Source: Celoporthe dispersa
Lineage: Eukaryota > Ascomycota > Sordariomycetes > Diaporthales > Cryphonectriaceae
Assembly (NCBI GenBank): GCA_016584495.1
Contig: WAID01000001.1
Location: forward strand, 1,426,001 to 1,490,000
DNA length: 64,000 bases
Direction of reading: 5' to 3'
The first letter of the stretch is position 1. Each line of letters opens with the position of its first letter. This document shows positions 35,601-47,100 of this stretch, piece after piece. Both the position numbers and the translations under genes were made by a program. The notes beneath the pieces are model-generated. The model had not been told where the DNA came from, ran no database searches, and saw only the letters and a program-made list of their open reading frames with translations.

Positions 35601-38600
35601 GGGTCGGGCTGGGCTGGGCTGGGCTTACGAACGATGGATTTACTCCAGAATAGACATGCAGCAAGCAGGAAGCGCGACGCCCGCATGGGCTTGTCGAAGA
35701 AGCAGGTGACTTCTTCTTCAGGGTCCTCAGCGCTTCCCTGCGTGTGGCTGTTAACCATTCGATATCGCCCACGCAGCCGCTGCAAGTCATGCTTCCTCAC
35801 CTTCCACCCCATGTCTGTGCGCTGCTCAGCATCTGACCCTGGAGCCTCGTCAAAACTGCACTTTGCTGTGGCCTGCGAAATCCGGCAGGTCTTCCATGGG
35901 CCAGCGATGCTCGCGCCTCGACGACGAATGAGGTCGTCCGGTCATGCTCGGGAATGCGCCTCAACTCATTCCGTCCCCCCTCCCCCTCCCCCCTCTGACG
36001 ACTAAAGTGAAGCAAGCTGAGGCGACCAACGTGCGATGACCGGTCTCGTATACAGAAATGGCATGCGCATCGCAAAGGATCGGGAAGGCCGCGCACTCGA
36101 ATTCGTCTTGTTGTGTTGCAATACCTGCAGCGCCGGTGAACTACCTATCAAGTCTGCAACATGGTTCGATTGATCTACAAGCGATGGCGAGCGTCTTCAT
36201 GAGGAGCTGCCCTCAGGACTAGTATTCGCCTGGGGTCCTCGGAGTATTGAACTACGTATTTTCCAAAGCAGCAGACCGAGTGGGTGCTGACGCTTACAAT
36301 ACCACTCATCAGGACAACGGTCCGGACCCAGGCACGGCGGCCACGATGTACCTCTCGAGTACCTCCCCAGTCCCGTCGATCTCTAATCGGGATCAGGAGC
36401 TGGGACCAGGTGCTTCCCGAGGGGCAGGCCTGCTATCCTCGGGCAAAAGTTGGACATAGCCGTTAACCCCACGTCGCCGAGGGGGCTCTCGCAACCTTTG
36501 CGCCTTCTTGTCAATGCATACGACATGGTTGGTACCATACAGTGTTGCTCGCTACACGTTTGGGAGAGGGGGTTCTCTTCCTCTGGCTGGCCCCCCCCGA
36601 CTGCGGCCTGTCGCGTGGGTCACATATCTTGTGAACCATGCAGCTGCGAGACTGCATCAAACCTTGACATCATTTTAAGCGGGAACGAGCCATCCCATGG
36701 TATGCATCTTTTTTTCTTTTTTTTTTTTTGTTTAGATCTTTTTCTTCTTGAAGGATCTTTTTGTACGTCTTCTCTCGCGCGTGCCACTAGTCACCTCTCG
36801 TGATACCGCATTCTCCCCATGCCTTGCCGTTTCGATTAGCCAGTTTCGACGCTACCGCCGGCTGGGTATTGCGTACTATTAGCATGTACATTCTTCCGTG
36901 ATCGAGCTTGACTAAGTCGAGAAGGTGGGTTTCCTGCCACAGAGGACGATTTCCAGTTCATCACGACAGGTTGCAACATGCCGGACGCCAACAGCATCGT
37001 ACCAGAGGCCATTTAATCCTCTTGGTGTACTCGACCACCAGACCGTTGGCCGACTGTCCCTCGCCAGCCTCGACGCACGCTGATGCCTGAGTATACCTGT
37101 CACACACATAGTCTTGCCACCCGAGCCGGGCCCATGAGGTCTGCGTCTCCCTGTCCTGCACAGGGAGCCGACAGCCAGCACAGCACAGGGTAGCGGAACG
37201 ATCCCAACGATCACGAGGCTCCTTACTCATCAGTTACATAGGTGTACTGCCACTGCTCATCGTCCGAGAATGCAGTTGTCTGGGCCTTTCCAAGTGGATC
37301 CTCGACTCCGCATCTCGCTGAGCGAGCGAAGTGGGCGTGGTGGGTAGTCAAGGATTCAGGAAGCGCCAGGGCCAGGGAGCTGGCCATCGCCCCGATTGAG
37401 AGCAGAGCATATCCTTGTTGGGTCTTCTTCGGGGTCTCCACGTTCTTCAGAGGTCCATCGCCAGTCTCGACGTATCCTGGCCGCTACTTTTCCCGAAGAC
37501 ACCCCCCCTCCTACCTACATAGTATTGATAGCCAACGGAATTTGAGGCTACGGCGGCCCCACTGGAGCTCTCTCTTCTCCCTCCCTCTCTCTTTCTCTGA
37601 GCCAAGACCCGGTGGAGGCTAGATGACAGCCCTTCTGGCCCCCTGCGAGAGCCCACACGAGGACCTCCAGATCCTGAATGGGTGTAGGGTCGCAGCTCCA
37701 TGCAACATGCATTAACAGATCAGCACTGTCCTGTGGTACGTACCGTAGTACTCTCTGCATACCCCTACATCAATCCCTACTCGTACCCTCCACTTGAATT
37801 CCCGCGCTTTTTTTTTTTTTATTTTTAATCTGCAGTTTCAACGTGCAGTCGACAAATTGTACTGCGTACATTGCCCCAGAAGTGGGCTTGTCAACCCTCG
37901 TAAACATATTGTTCCAATTACTTCCTTGTTATTGCGTCTCTCCTCACTGCAAGACCGGAATAACTCAGACCATCTTCCTTGTAGGGTATCCGCCCAAATC
38001 ACAACGACCCCAGGCAGCCTCCTCGGCCGTCCATCTCCCGTCCACCCTGCCTATATATGTCTCCAGTCCCCATCGCTTCCATATCTCATAGCTTGCCTTG
38101 CTCTTCACAATCGGTCTCCTTCTTCTATTCTTCATATTCGTCGCCCCGGGGCCTCATGGTCGGAACAATGGATTTGTTATAAGGCTTCGCTTTGCTCTCC
38201 CGTCTCTCAATTGTATAAGATCCTACTACCCTCAGTTGCCGTGAGAGAACCCCCCAGTGGTGCTCGATGCCCAGTTCTTCGATACAAGTCGCTCGTTGTA
38301 CACCTTCTATTTTCCCACCACCAAGAAGGAAACGGATTCGAACTGCCAGTTGAACCTGTGACTGCCTCCTGAGCTAGGGGAGACACTATCAATCTGCTCC
38401 TGGTCTGAACCCCCCCTCCTCGTACTCAGCGCGCCTGGTATTCAGGTTGCCTCCGGCGCCACCGACCACCCTCTCCGCCACCCACCCCCCCCCCTTTTTT
38501 TTTGGAAAAGAAGAAAAAAAGTCACCATAAGTGTCAGATTCTAGGGCTTGTGACAACAAGTCTAGAACGTGACGTACAAGTCAATTCCTGTCAGAAAAGT

Positions 38601-38836
38601 GGGAAGACGACCCAGATTCCAGCGTGCCCAGACATCGTGACACAAAGTCACGACTGTTATGCTCCCAGACTGCTCAACAGCAAGTTGATATCACTGCGGC
38701 CCCTCCGACCAGGCCTGGTTGGAACAACCCCTGAACCATACATACACCCACCCTGATCTTGACCTGTCACTTCTACGGTCCACTGCAAATACTCACGTCG
38801 CGACGTGACCAATTTTTATAAAAAAACGGAGCCAGG
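32664..38836. other. Gene-free block, part 3, and GT2 upstream region
   Basis: There are no supportable genes across about 6 kb. Short T runs occur at 36709-36731 and 37808-37820, and GTAC-rich short palindromes near 34735-34770 and 34890-34935. The last kilobase is probably the glycosyltransferase promoter and leader: a TATATAT element is at 38052-38058, followed by CT-rich sequence and a C/T run at 38483-38503. Confidence 0.45.
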
Positions 38837-40550
38837 ATGCCGAACGCAACAGTCGTGCAAGCTGGCCCGCCTGAGGACATCATGTATTCCCTCACAGACT
38901 TGTTTGCCGCCTTTACGATTTTCTTCTATTCGCGCTGGGACTCGATTATCACCTGGGCTTGCATTTTCGTCATTACCTGGTGAGCTTTTCTTTTTTCTTT
39001 TATTTTTGAGAGAAGAAAACCAAAAAAAAAACAGAACGAATTGGGTCAGGCCCCCGCCTACATTTATGAACTCATTTTGCTGATACCATGGGCTAGGTTA
39101 CACCGATATGTCCGATTGATTGTCCACAGTATCAGTCATTGGACCTACAAGTCAAAGCCCATCCCGGAAAAGCCAAAGTTCACCTCGAAAGATGTGACGG
39201 TGGTGATCCCAACCATCCATAATGAGATGGAGGAGCTCCGGGATTCGCTAAACAGCATTTTAGCCTGCGAGCCCCACGAGCTCATTCTGGTCACAACCGC
39301 TGAGAAGCATGAGGCCCTGCAAAAGCTCGCACGAACGCTCAATTACCCCCGAGTCCGGGTTCTCTTCACGGGAATCGCCAACAAGCGACTCCAGGTCTGC
39401 GCTGCACTGCCAGAAGTCCACACTGCCATCACCATCATGGCGGATGACGATGTCACCTGGCCAAAGACCATGATCCCCTGGATCTTGGCTCCTTTCCAGG
39501 ACCCCAAGATGGGCGGCGTGGGAACCTGCCAGAGGGTCCGCCGGGAGTGGACAGCCTCCTTTGCCACCCGGTGCTGGAACTGGCTCGGAGCTGCCTACAT
39601 CGAGCGGCGGAACTTTGAGATCTCTGCCACGCACAACATTGATGGCGGCACCTCCTGCATGTCTGGACGCACGGGTGCGTACAGGACTGAGATCCTCAAC
39701 AACGGCGAGTTCCTGGATGGCTTCAAGAATGAGCGGTGGCGAAAGTACATCCTCAATGCCGACGACGACAACTTCGTCACGCGATGGCTCGTCAGCCACC
39801 AGTGGAAGACCTGGATCCAGTACGAGCGAGAGTGTGAGCTCGAGACGACCCTGGAAAACGGCAAGAAGTTCCTGTACCAGTGCTCCCGGTGGGCACGGAG
39901 CAACTGGCGGAGCAACTTCACGAGTCTCGTCGTCGAGCGTCACGTGTGGAGGTAAGTTCATACCCCCCGAGGATATGTGCCGCGCTTCTCGTGCTAATCC
40001 GGTTCCCCCTCCCCACACAGCCAACAACCGTGGTGCACGTATGCGCTGCACATCGCGACCTTCACATCGCTTGCCTTTGTCATGGATCCCTTCATCATCT
40101 TTGCGCTGTGGAAGGCAACGGCGAGCTGGGATCCCACGTACCGCTCGATGGCGATCTGGGCGCAGGTTGTCTTCGTCTTTGGGTTCTCCAAGACGGTAAA
40201 GCTCTGGGGCCTCTTCAGGCGCAACCCGAGCGACATTGTGTACCTGCCTCTGTCGATCGTGTTCGGCTGGTTCCACGGGCTCATCAAGCTCTGGGCCCTG
40301 CTGACGCTCAATATGGTGAGCCCCACACACCCTCGGGACCCCCGGCCTACCACCAAAAGACTAACAGCAAATGCTACAGACCTCTTGGGGCAGCCGGGCG
40401 GATGGTGATCTTCACGACAAGGCGCGTCTCAAGCGCCCACAGCGAAGCATGAGCATGAGCACCCCCAAGGAGAAGGGAGAGCTCGTCCGCTACAACGTGC
40501 AGCGCCGCATGACCCTGCCGTCGGGGTCTGAGAAACCAGTTTTAGTATAA
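38837..40550 (+). CDS. GT2: GT2-family membrane glycosyltransferase (fungal GT2 / Cps1-like)
   Basis: Members are processive-type GT2 enzymes; the Zymoseptoria and Fusarium orthologues (ZtGT2, FgGT2) are needed for hyphal growth on solid surfaces and for virulence. Exons are 38837-38979, about 39050-39951, 40021-40315 and 40380-40550, about 503 residues. N-terminal hydrophobic segments (DLFAAFTIFFYSRWDSIITW and IYELILLIPWARL) precede the catalytic domain: TVVIPTIHNE, the DXD-type MADDDVTWP, SCMSGRTGAYR, a second NADDDNFVTRW and the QXXRW-type QCSRWARSNW. Three hydrophobic segments follow, ending LWALLTLNM, then a basic Ser-rich tail. Exon 1 ends after two bases of a Trp codon; with the acceptor TCAG at 39046-39049 the next exon is one base out of frame, so one C seems to be missing from the five-C run 39051-39055. 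No other canonical acceptor works. The acceptor polysaccharide is unknown. Confidence 0.9.
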
Positions 40551-42528
40551 GCGGACAATCATTCAGCCGCGCTGGGAGAGAGAGAGAGAGAGAGAGACAG
40601 GCGGTGTTCAAGCTCCAGCTTCCACAAGAACAACACGAACAAACCTTCCGCGCCCCTTTCCCCGTCTACAGAAGAGAGGTCGGAATGACTTAATGAATTC
40701 ATGGTCATGGGAGCAAGCTTACGGCGTCTGGGTTTGAGGTTAAACAGCACTCTCTGCGGCCGAGAATAACAGACCGGGCCAGAAGAAGAGCCAGCGATTC
40801 CTGGGCTGTCCGGGGCCACATGGACTGCGTTTAATGGACATTTTGTTATCGAAGGGCCTTTTTTTATTTATTTTACTACTTCTCATCTTTCAGTCGTCAT
40901 CTCTTTTTTTTTTTTTTCTTTTTCTTTCTCTTCTTGATTTCTCTCCCCCTTGTCTCTGAAGTTGTTGTTCCTCTCCTGACTTTCTCCACTTTTCTTTTTC
41001 CCCTGGAGGCTTTTCCATGTCATGGCCAAAATGAATCGCGGCATACAAAGGCACCCCACAAAAGTACTTACTTTTCTACGGTCGGCATCTTCTCTTCAGT
41101 GTGTGTGGTGGGCTTCGGACTCTACATCGACTCGCGGCAAAACATTCTCTGGGCGTGCCATTCCGTTCTCTCACGGGACAGCAACCAAAAAAACCATCCT
41201 GGGAGGCCTGGCCTGGGATAGGCACAAAATTTCCGGGAAAGAGGATACATTTTTCTTGTTTTTTTTCTTCTCCCCCTCTGGGTAATCGGGACCTATTCCC
41301 CAGTGAAAAGAGCGAGGGAGGGTCGGGACGGCGTTGTCCTCTCCTCTGCAGGATGACCATAGAGATGTACAATTGTACAATTGAGCATACCTCATAGGGC
41401 ATACATGCCTTTGGCTTGGCAGAAGATAGACTTGTCGAGACGAGAGGAAGAAAAAAAAAGGCTACACGCACAGGCTTTTCCCCCTCTGATGGATCCCTCC
41501 TCCACCCTCTCTCTCTTCCCTCTATCACCACCACCACCACCACCACCCTCCTGTCGTCAGACCTGATGTATCGCCAAAATGTGAGGTCCAGAACCACGCC
41601 ACTGTCTAGCGTACCTCCATGTGATTCTCGTCTCCGGGATGGAGGCGTCCCTCCAGGCGTCCCTCATTCGTCAGGTCTCGGTGCATCTGAGGATGACTGG
41701 GCGGAGACGAGATCCCGTTCTTTGTCGTGTGTGCCTCGTATTGATTCTGGCGGTCTGCTAGCGAATTACTACCCACGCGCACCGCATGTAATAAATTTTT
41801 CTTTGGTCCTTTTTTTTCCCTCTCTTTTTTCCCTTCCTCCTTCTCTTCTTCTTTTTGTTAACCGAGCGAGTCAACAAAAATCCTAGGATGGAGGTCACTT
41901 TCTAGACGTGTCACATCTCACAGGGCTGACTACAACCCTTTCTCCAGCGATGAGAGGCTCAAGGCCAGCCGGAGTTACACGGCAGCCCGCCATCAGTGTG
42001 CCGCGCAAGCCATGGCGTTCCCCCAAAATCACACCCTCCTCCCTCCACTTGCTCTCTTTTCCACACACACACACACAAAAAAAAGGTGTACTATTATCGT
42101 CGGACCAAGAAAGAGAAGAAGACAAAAAAAGAGTTGGGGAAAGCAAGGGCCCGGGGAGGGTGTGCCTCCATTCGCTCACGACAGGTCCCCAGATCACAAG
42201 CCAGCCCACCACGAGCGGCCACCATTGTTTAGCCCGTCACGAACCTGCATCGACGCATGCCCAGATGGTTGTCTCTAGAACGGACCAGGCCCTCGGCAGC
42301 TCGGGCAGAGGTGTGGTAATCAGTGGTTGGTGACTTTTGGAAGGGGGGGTGGGTGGGATGGGGAGGGCGGGGGCCAGAAGTGGAAATTGAATCAGCAAGA
42401 AGGACAAGGTTTTGGGGATGCAGGAGGTTGACTCTCGACTCGCATGAACCCTTCACGGCTGCCGAGCCTTATCTGCTGGGAATGAGATGATCGCCGCAGG
42501 ACCCAGTCAGCGAACCAGCCGCCCTACC

Positions 42529-42554
<26 letters not shown>
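42529..42554. repeat. T26 homopolymer
   Basis: This is the longest single-base run in the window. It could be a retroposed poly(A) tail read on the minus strand, but no flanking target-site duplication was seen. Confidence 0.95.
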
Positions 42555-42559
<5 letters not shown>

Positions 42560-42668
42560 TTGCCTTTTGTCACTTCCCCTCCGCCGGTTACATAGTCCTA
42601 TCCAATAGTTGCTGCCACTCACTGTCTGACCCGGGACGACGGCAGGCTGTGCACTCTGTTGACTTATC

Positions 42669-43151
42669 ATGGCCAGGGATCTATCATCTCGCTTGACGGG
42701 AGCAACCTTCTCGCCTTCAGGGACCGAGCCTGTAGGAGAGAGCACAGTGTCGTCAGATCCCCGTTTGGAGGAGGAGGAGGAGGAGGAGGAGGGGTTTTCT
42801 GCAGGCTCCAGTTCGTGTCATGCCATCCCCCCCTCGCCTTCTTTGGTTTCTCTTAGTCAACTGAACAAGAGGGACCATTCCGATTTTTTCCCGGTGTTTA
42901 TTTCCTTCACCAAGACACCTGCAACAATTCTGCAATACTACACACACACAAGCAATGTTGGGCGTCAAAGTCAGCTGAGGATCCACTGCTGCGCAGTTTG
43001 GTGCTGTCATTCTCTTTACTGCCCTTTTCTTTCTTCTTTTTTTCCCCCCTTTTGGGAGGGGGGAGGAGTTTTTCTTCCTTTCCTTTTTGCCCTCGCTGTC
43101 TGCGGCCGGCCTGCCTCCCTGAGAGTTTGGTATGACGTCTCCCCGCAGTAG
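42669..43151 (+). CDS. Doubtful 160-codon ORF with poly-Glu tract
   Basis: The ATG sits in a good context (TTATCATGG) and the first ~80 residues read like an ordinary polypeptide (MARDLSSRLTGATFSPSGTE...), with eight Glu encoded by (GAG/GGA) repeats. The remainder is less protein-like and follows T-rich and CA-rich DNA. I recognise no family. A minus-strand frame overlaps it. It is more likely chance than a gene. Confidence 0.15.
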   Translation: MARDLSSRLTGATFSPSGTEPVGESTVSSDPRLEEEEEEEEGFSAGSSSCHAIPPSPSLVSLSQLNKRDHSDFFPVFISFTKTPATILQYYTHTSNVGRQSQLRIHCCAVWCCHSLYCPFLSSFFPPFWEGGGVFLPFLFALAVCGRPASLRVWYDVSPQ

Positions 43152-44100
43152 AGGACACCCTCCTTCACGCACGCTGCCTGTGCTGAGGGAGGCTCATTGA
43201 CATATGAAAGTGGACTTGTGCATAAGTTACTTCCTGACTATCACTAGGCCTGCACCGGGGATGCGGTCTCACAGTAGCCTGTGCCGTTCTTGCATCAGAT
43301 CTAGAAGCTCGAGAGACCCCTCCCCCCACACCCGACCAGATTTTCCAACCCCCTCCTCCCATTCCTCTGCATCCTGTGAGAAATCAACACAGAACACGAC
43401 ATAACACGAGGAGGGCATGTTCGTAATGGGTGTGCATGCAGGTGACTTCTGACGGGCACACTTACACACACAAAAAAAAAAAAGAGAAGAGAGCAAAGAA
43501 AGCTGGTGGGGACGGACACACACGCGCGCGGGCGCGCGGGCGGAAAAGCTCGTCAGCGCGAAACCTGCATCTGTTCCGAGGACTGGTTGGTGTGGGTGTT
43601 CTGCGTGTCGGTCGTTGGTCCTGCTGCGTGTTGTGTCTGTCTGACTTCTTTTGTATGTAAAAAAGAGTGTGTCTGTGTGTGTGGGAACAGCTGGGGACCA
43701 AGATGCATAATCCCGATGCTCAGATTGGCGAAGCTGCGACTTCGCAGGGCCCTGCTCTGGAAACCCTCCCTCCCCCCTCCCCGCGGGGCGTCTGCACACA
43801 CCCTCCTCACCAATGCTCATGCAAGAGACACCTCTTGTAAACCTCTTTTGGTCACGTCGTCTTTTTATTTGTTTCCCTCTTCTACCCTATCTCTCTCTCT
43901 CTTGTGTGCGTCGTCCGAAGCTCTGCCGCCGCAGTCCCTCGAATATGAACCTTGTCCACGTAGCAATGACGGCCACGACAGGAGTGGATTACTCTGTGAC
44001 GACGTGCAGGTGAGACAAGCCTGCCATGCAGATGCCATATGCAATGTATATGCAGCGTGCGTGATCAGAAATTTCTTTTAGCAGCCCTCGTAGTGGCTCG

Positions 44101-47100
44101 AGGTGCCCTCCCTCTCCCATTCCTCCTCCTCCTCCCCTCCCTCCCGGGATAGGCCATAAGCAAGCAAGTATTATGTAGGCCCGGTAGCCGTGCTAGCCTC
44201 TGTAGCATGTGCGCTTCATGCGGGTTGTGGTGCCGCAGGTCATGTCATAGGACAGGAGGGCATTTTTTCACACTATTCCCCTTGCTGCCACGAGGCCTGC
44301 GGGGTGGTGTCGTCGTGTTCCCACGCGGCCGGACAGGTCATCATCATCATCATCTCTCATCGTCACCATGGACGGCACAGAAATGAGAGTTGTGCGTGTG
44401 GGGAAAACGCGGACCCCGCGGTCTTCTTGTTGTTTGCTGAGGAGGGGGAGAAAGGGGGGAGGGGAGGGAGAGGAGGAAAGAGAGGATGACCTAGTAGCTA
44501 TCACGTAAGGTGAGCGTGGCCATGTACTCTGGAGTACCTCGATAGTACTGCTTGGTGTGTACTATGTATGGCCATGGTATGGATGGGTATGATATGGGTA
44601 ACTGAAGCTGTATGGCCTGGAGGGCTGGGTGGGTATCTCAGGATACCAGCAGCATACTAGGCTATCTCTTGCCTGTCTCTTGGCGCGTTTTCCCTTGCCC
44701 TCGGTATCTCGCTGCACAACACACCTCGGGCGCACACCACCAACATCTTGTCGTGGTGACCTGCTCGCCTTTCTGAGTGCCCCCCGGCCCCTCCTATCGT
44801 GTCTTGTTCTTCCCTGTAATTTTTTTTTTTTTTTACAACAGCAGTGGTTGGTCAATTCTACCCTCTCCTGTTCATCTGTTTCAACATTGCTCGACATGAC
44901 TGGAAAGAACAAAAGAAAAGAAACAGAAAAACCCCTCCTCATGCGAACCCGCAGAGGTCGTCGCAACCCGCGCTTAAGCTGATAATAGACGAGGCTGGGG
45001 GATCGTTGCGAGATCTGGTCGATCTCGAGATTGGCCTTCTGCAAGGGGGGTCTTGATTGATCAACTGCGTTGTTCCCGGAGGTCGTTTGAGGGAAGGGAA
45101 AGAGAGTACCGTAGTAAGAGCTAAGAGAAGGGGGGGAGGGGAAAAGGCCACACGCCCCCCCCCCCTCCTTCTCTCCCCTCTCCCCCCTCCTCTGGGCTTT
45201 GCCGTAGCTTGATTTACTATGTACAAGGACATTTCTCTCCGAGGTCCTCTTTTGGGTTGAACAGAAATGGGAATAATCCACACCAAGGTGGCCAGAAGAG
45301 GGGGGGGGGGCAAGAGAGGTCTTCTGCCGCTCGCTCAGCTGCAGCAGCAACGGGTCCCGGTGCGCTCTCCTCATAGCGCATCTTCTGGCGTGATCAGCAG
45401 AGGAAAACACCATAGGCACAAGTCACGAAAGGGGGGGAGGGGGTCGTCAGATTTTTGAAGAGCCCACCTTCTCCACGATGTCGTGCCTGTTGTGTCCGCC
45501 GGGATGTCTCCCTACGAACTACCACCACAGTACCATAGTTCATGACTATGTGCTATGCATGTAGTGTGTAGCTAGCATGGTCTTGTACTTTGGATGTATT
45601 GTCGAGACTTGAGAGGTCTAGCCTCGACTGAATCGATCGACTCACCCCCCCCCCACACCCGCAACTCCTCCTCCCCCCCTTCGTCTCTTCTTCCCCTTCA
45701 TCCTTCTCCTCCTCACTCCTCTACTATATTCCCTCCACGGCCCTCACCAATCCCCACACCCGATCACACGCTGGGTGACCTCTGCATGATTAGCCCTCCC
45801 GCGCTTAACCTGTTTGTCGTGGACCTGCGTCGACTCGAATGCAGCCTCGAGCCGTATTTAGATGGTCCTGCCGCTTGTGGTGCATGATTCTGCGCCTCCC
45901 AGGTCGAGCCGGACTTGCCTCGTTGGAGCAGAGAAAAGTTATGTATCATATCCTGATGAGGAGAGGCCATCGTCATTTACCGACCCTCTGTGTGCGCCCT
46001 CTGGCTGGTGCTAGCAGGACCGTCACTGTGTACCATTTTGCTCCATGGCACTAAGCATGCTGGATCTGTAGCTGCTGTGGTAGGTAGGTACGCTGGCAGG
46101 TACGTTGGTGGCTGGTCTATGTGGGCACCTGCCTCCAGTCTTTTTCACCAGGATCGCCCGCTTAAGCTCTGACGGCAGGAGGGATAGAGGGGACCCGTCG
46201 AGCCTGCTAGCCTCCTTCCCCCTCACTGCTGACATCCTCCTCCATCAGCACTGTCATCATCACCATCACCACCATCGTCATCCCTATTTCCATCCCATCT
46301 TTTTTCTTTCTTTCCTTCCTACCTTCTTTTTCTTCTTACCTCGCGCTGCTGACATGCACCGGGGCAACCGGAAGGATTCGAATGTCTCGGGTGGCCACAT
46401 GAACTGAAAGTCACGCAGTGCGCTGTTCCACCACTCACAACGCAGAGCGGGTCGTTGCTGGCCAGCCTCGCGCCCTGCTCTCGTGCCCACCCCCCCCCCT
46501 TCCTTCTCTCCTCATCGACGGACCCTGAAAGGGCTAACACTAGGGCATTGTCGTCTTCTTAATATGGTACTTCCTCCTACTCATCCTCCCCATCACGTCT
46601 GGAGTTGGTACCATGGTAATCAGATCTCTCTAGCAGGAGCTCCAGCGAGGAAAACCCCCTCCCTCCCCACAATGAGGGACCCGTGCCGAGCTTCAGAGAT
46701 AGGCGCCGTGCTCGGCGATCTCGTGCTCGCCAGGAACACCCTGCGATCCCCAGACGAGGAGACTACTATACTAAGATCCCAATGCTACCCTTCCTGTGGT
46801 CTGCTCTGGGGTAGCCCTGGGGGCCTGCACCCGAGTCCTCCGGCAGCACCGAGTCATGCGGCCATCCTGTTCAGCCGCGATGATGTGATGAGTGGTGATG
46901 CTGCCATGCAGGTCCTCGGTCCGCACAAAGAAAGAAAAGAAAGAAAAAAAAGGACAGAAGAGAGCTTCCCCGCTGTCTAGGACTACGTACAGCAGCACGC
47001 CTGCTTCTTGCTGGCTACCAGATCCTCAACGTCAGCCTCGTATTCTGCATGTGCCCGGGCGGTCAGGTCTGATAGCTGGCGGACCTGAGGTGATTTAGAT

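Larger units (their letters stand above)
40551..44100. other. Gene-free block downstream of GT2, part 1
   Basis: It starts with the GT2 3' UTR, which holds a (GA)n run at 40576-40597 and T-rich runs at 40858-40922. Simple tracts are frequent: A runs at 41450-41459 and 42076-42084, T26 at 42529-42554, (GGA)n at 42768-42792, GC-rich (CG)n at 43521-43538. A 160-codon frame (42669-43151) is listed separately with low confidence. Confidence 0.45.

Noticed and set aside
38320..38400. GGATTCGAACTG on the plus strand, resembling the reverse complement of a tRNA B box
   Set aside because: The distance to the D-arm-like TAGCTCA is too short and the T stem has mismatches.
42529..42554. T26 run as the poly(A) tail of a retroposed SINE on the minus strand
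   Set aside because: No target-site duplication, Pol III boxes or second copy was found next to it.
44562..45419. 285-codon minus-strand open frame
   Set aside because: It begins at GTG, its residues follow homopurine and A-run DNA (Lys, Arg and Gly runs), and no domain is visible.
46370..46450. Minus-strand tRNA-like spacing: an A-box-like TGGAACAGCGC and TTCGAAT T-loop sequence at about the right distance
   Set aside because: The acceptor stem and T stem do not pair (A53-C61 and adjacent mismatches), and no sound anticodon stem-loop can be drawn.
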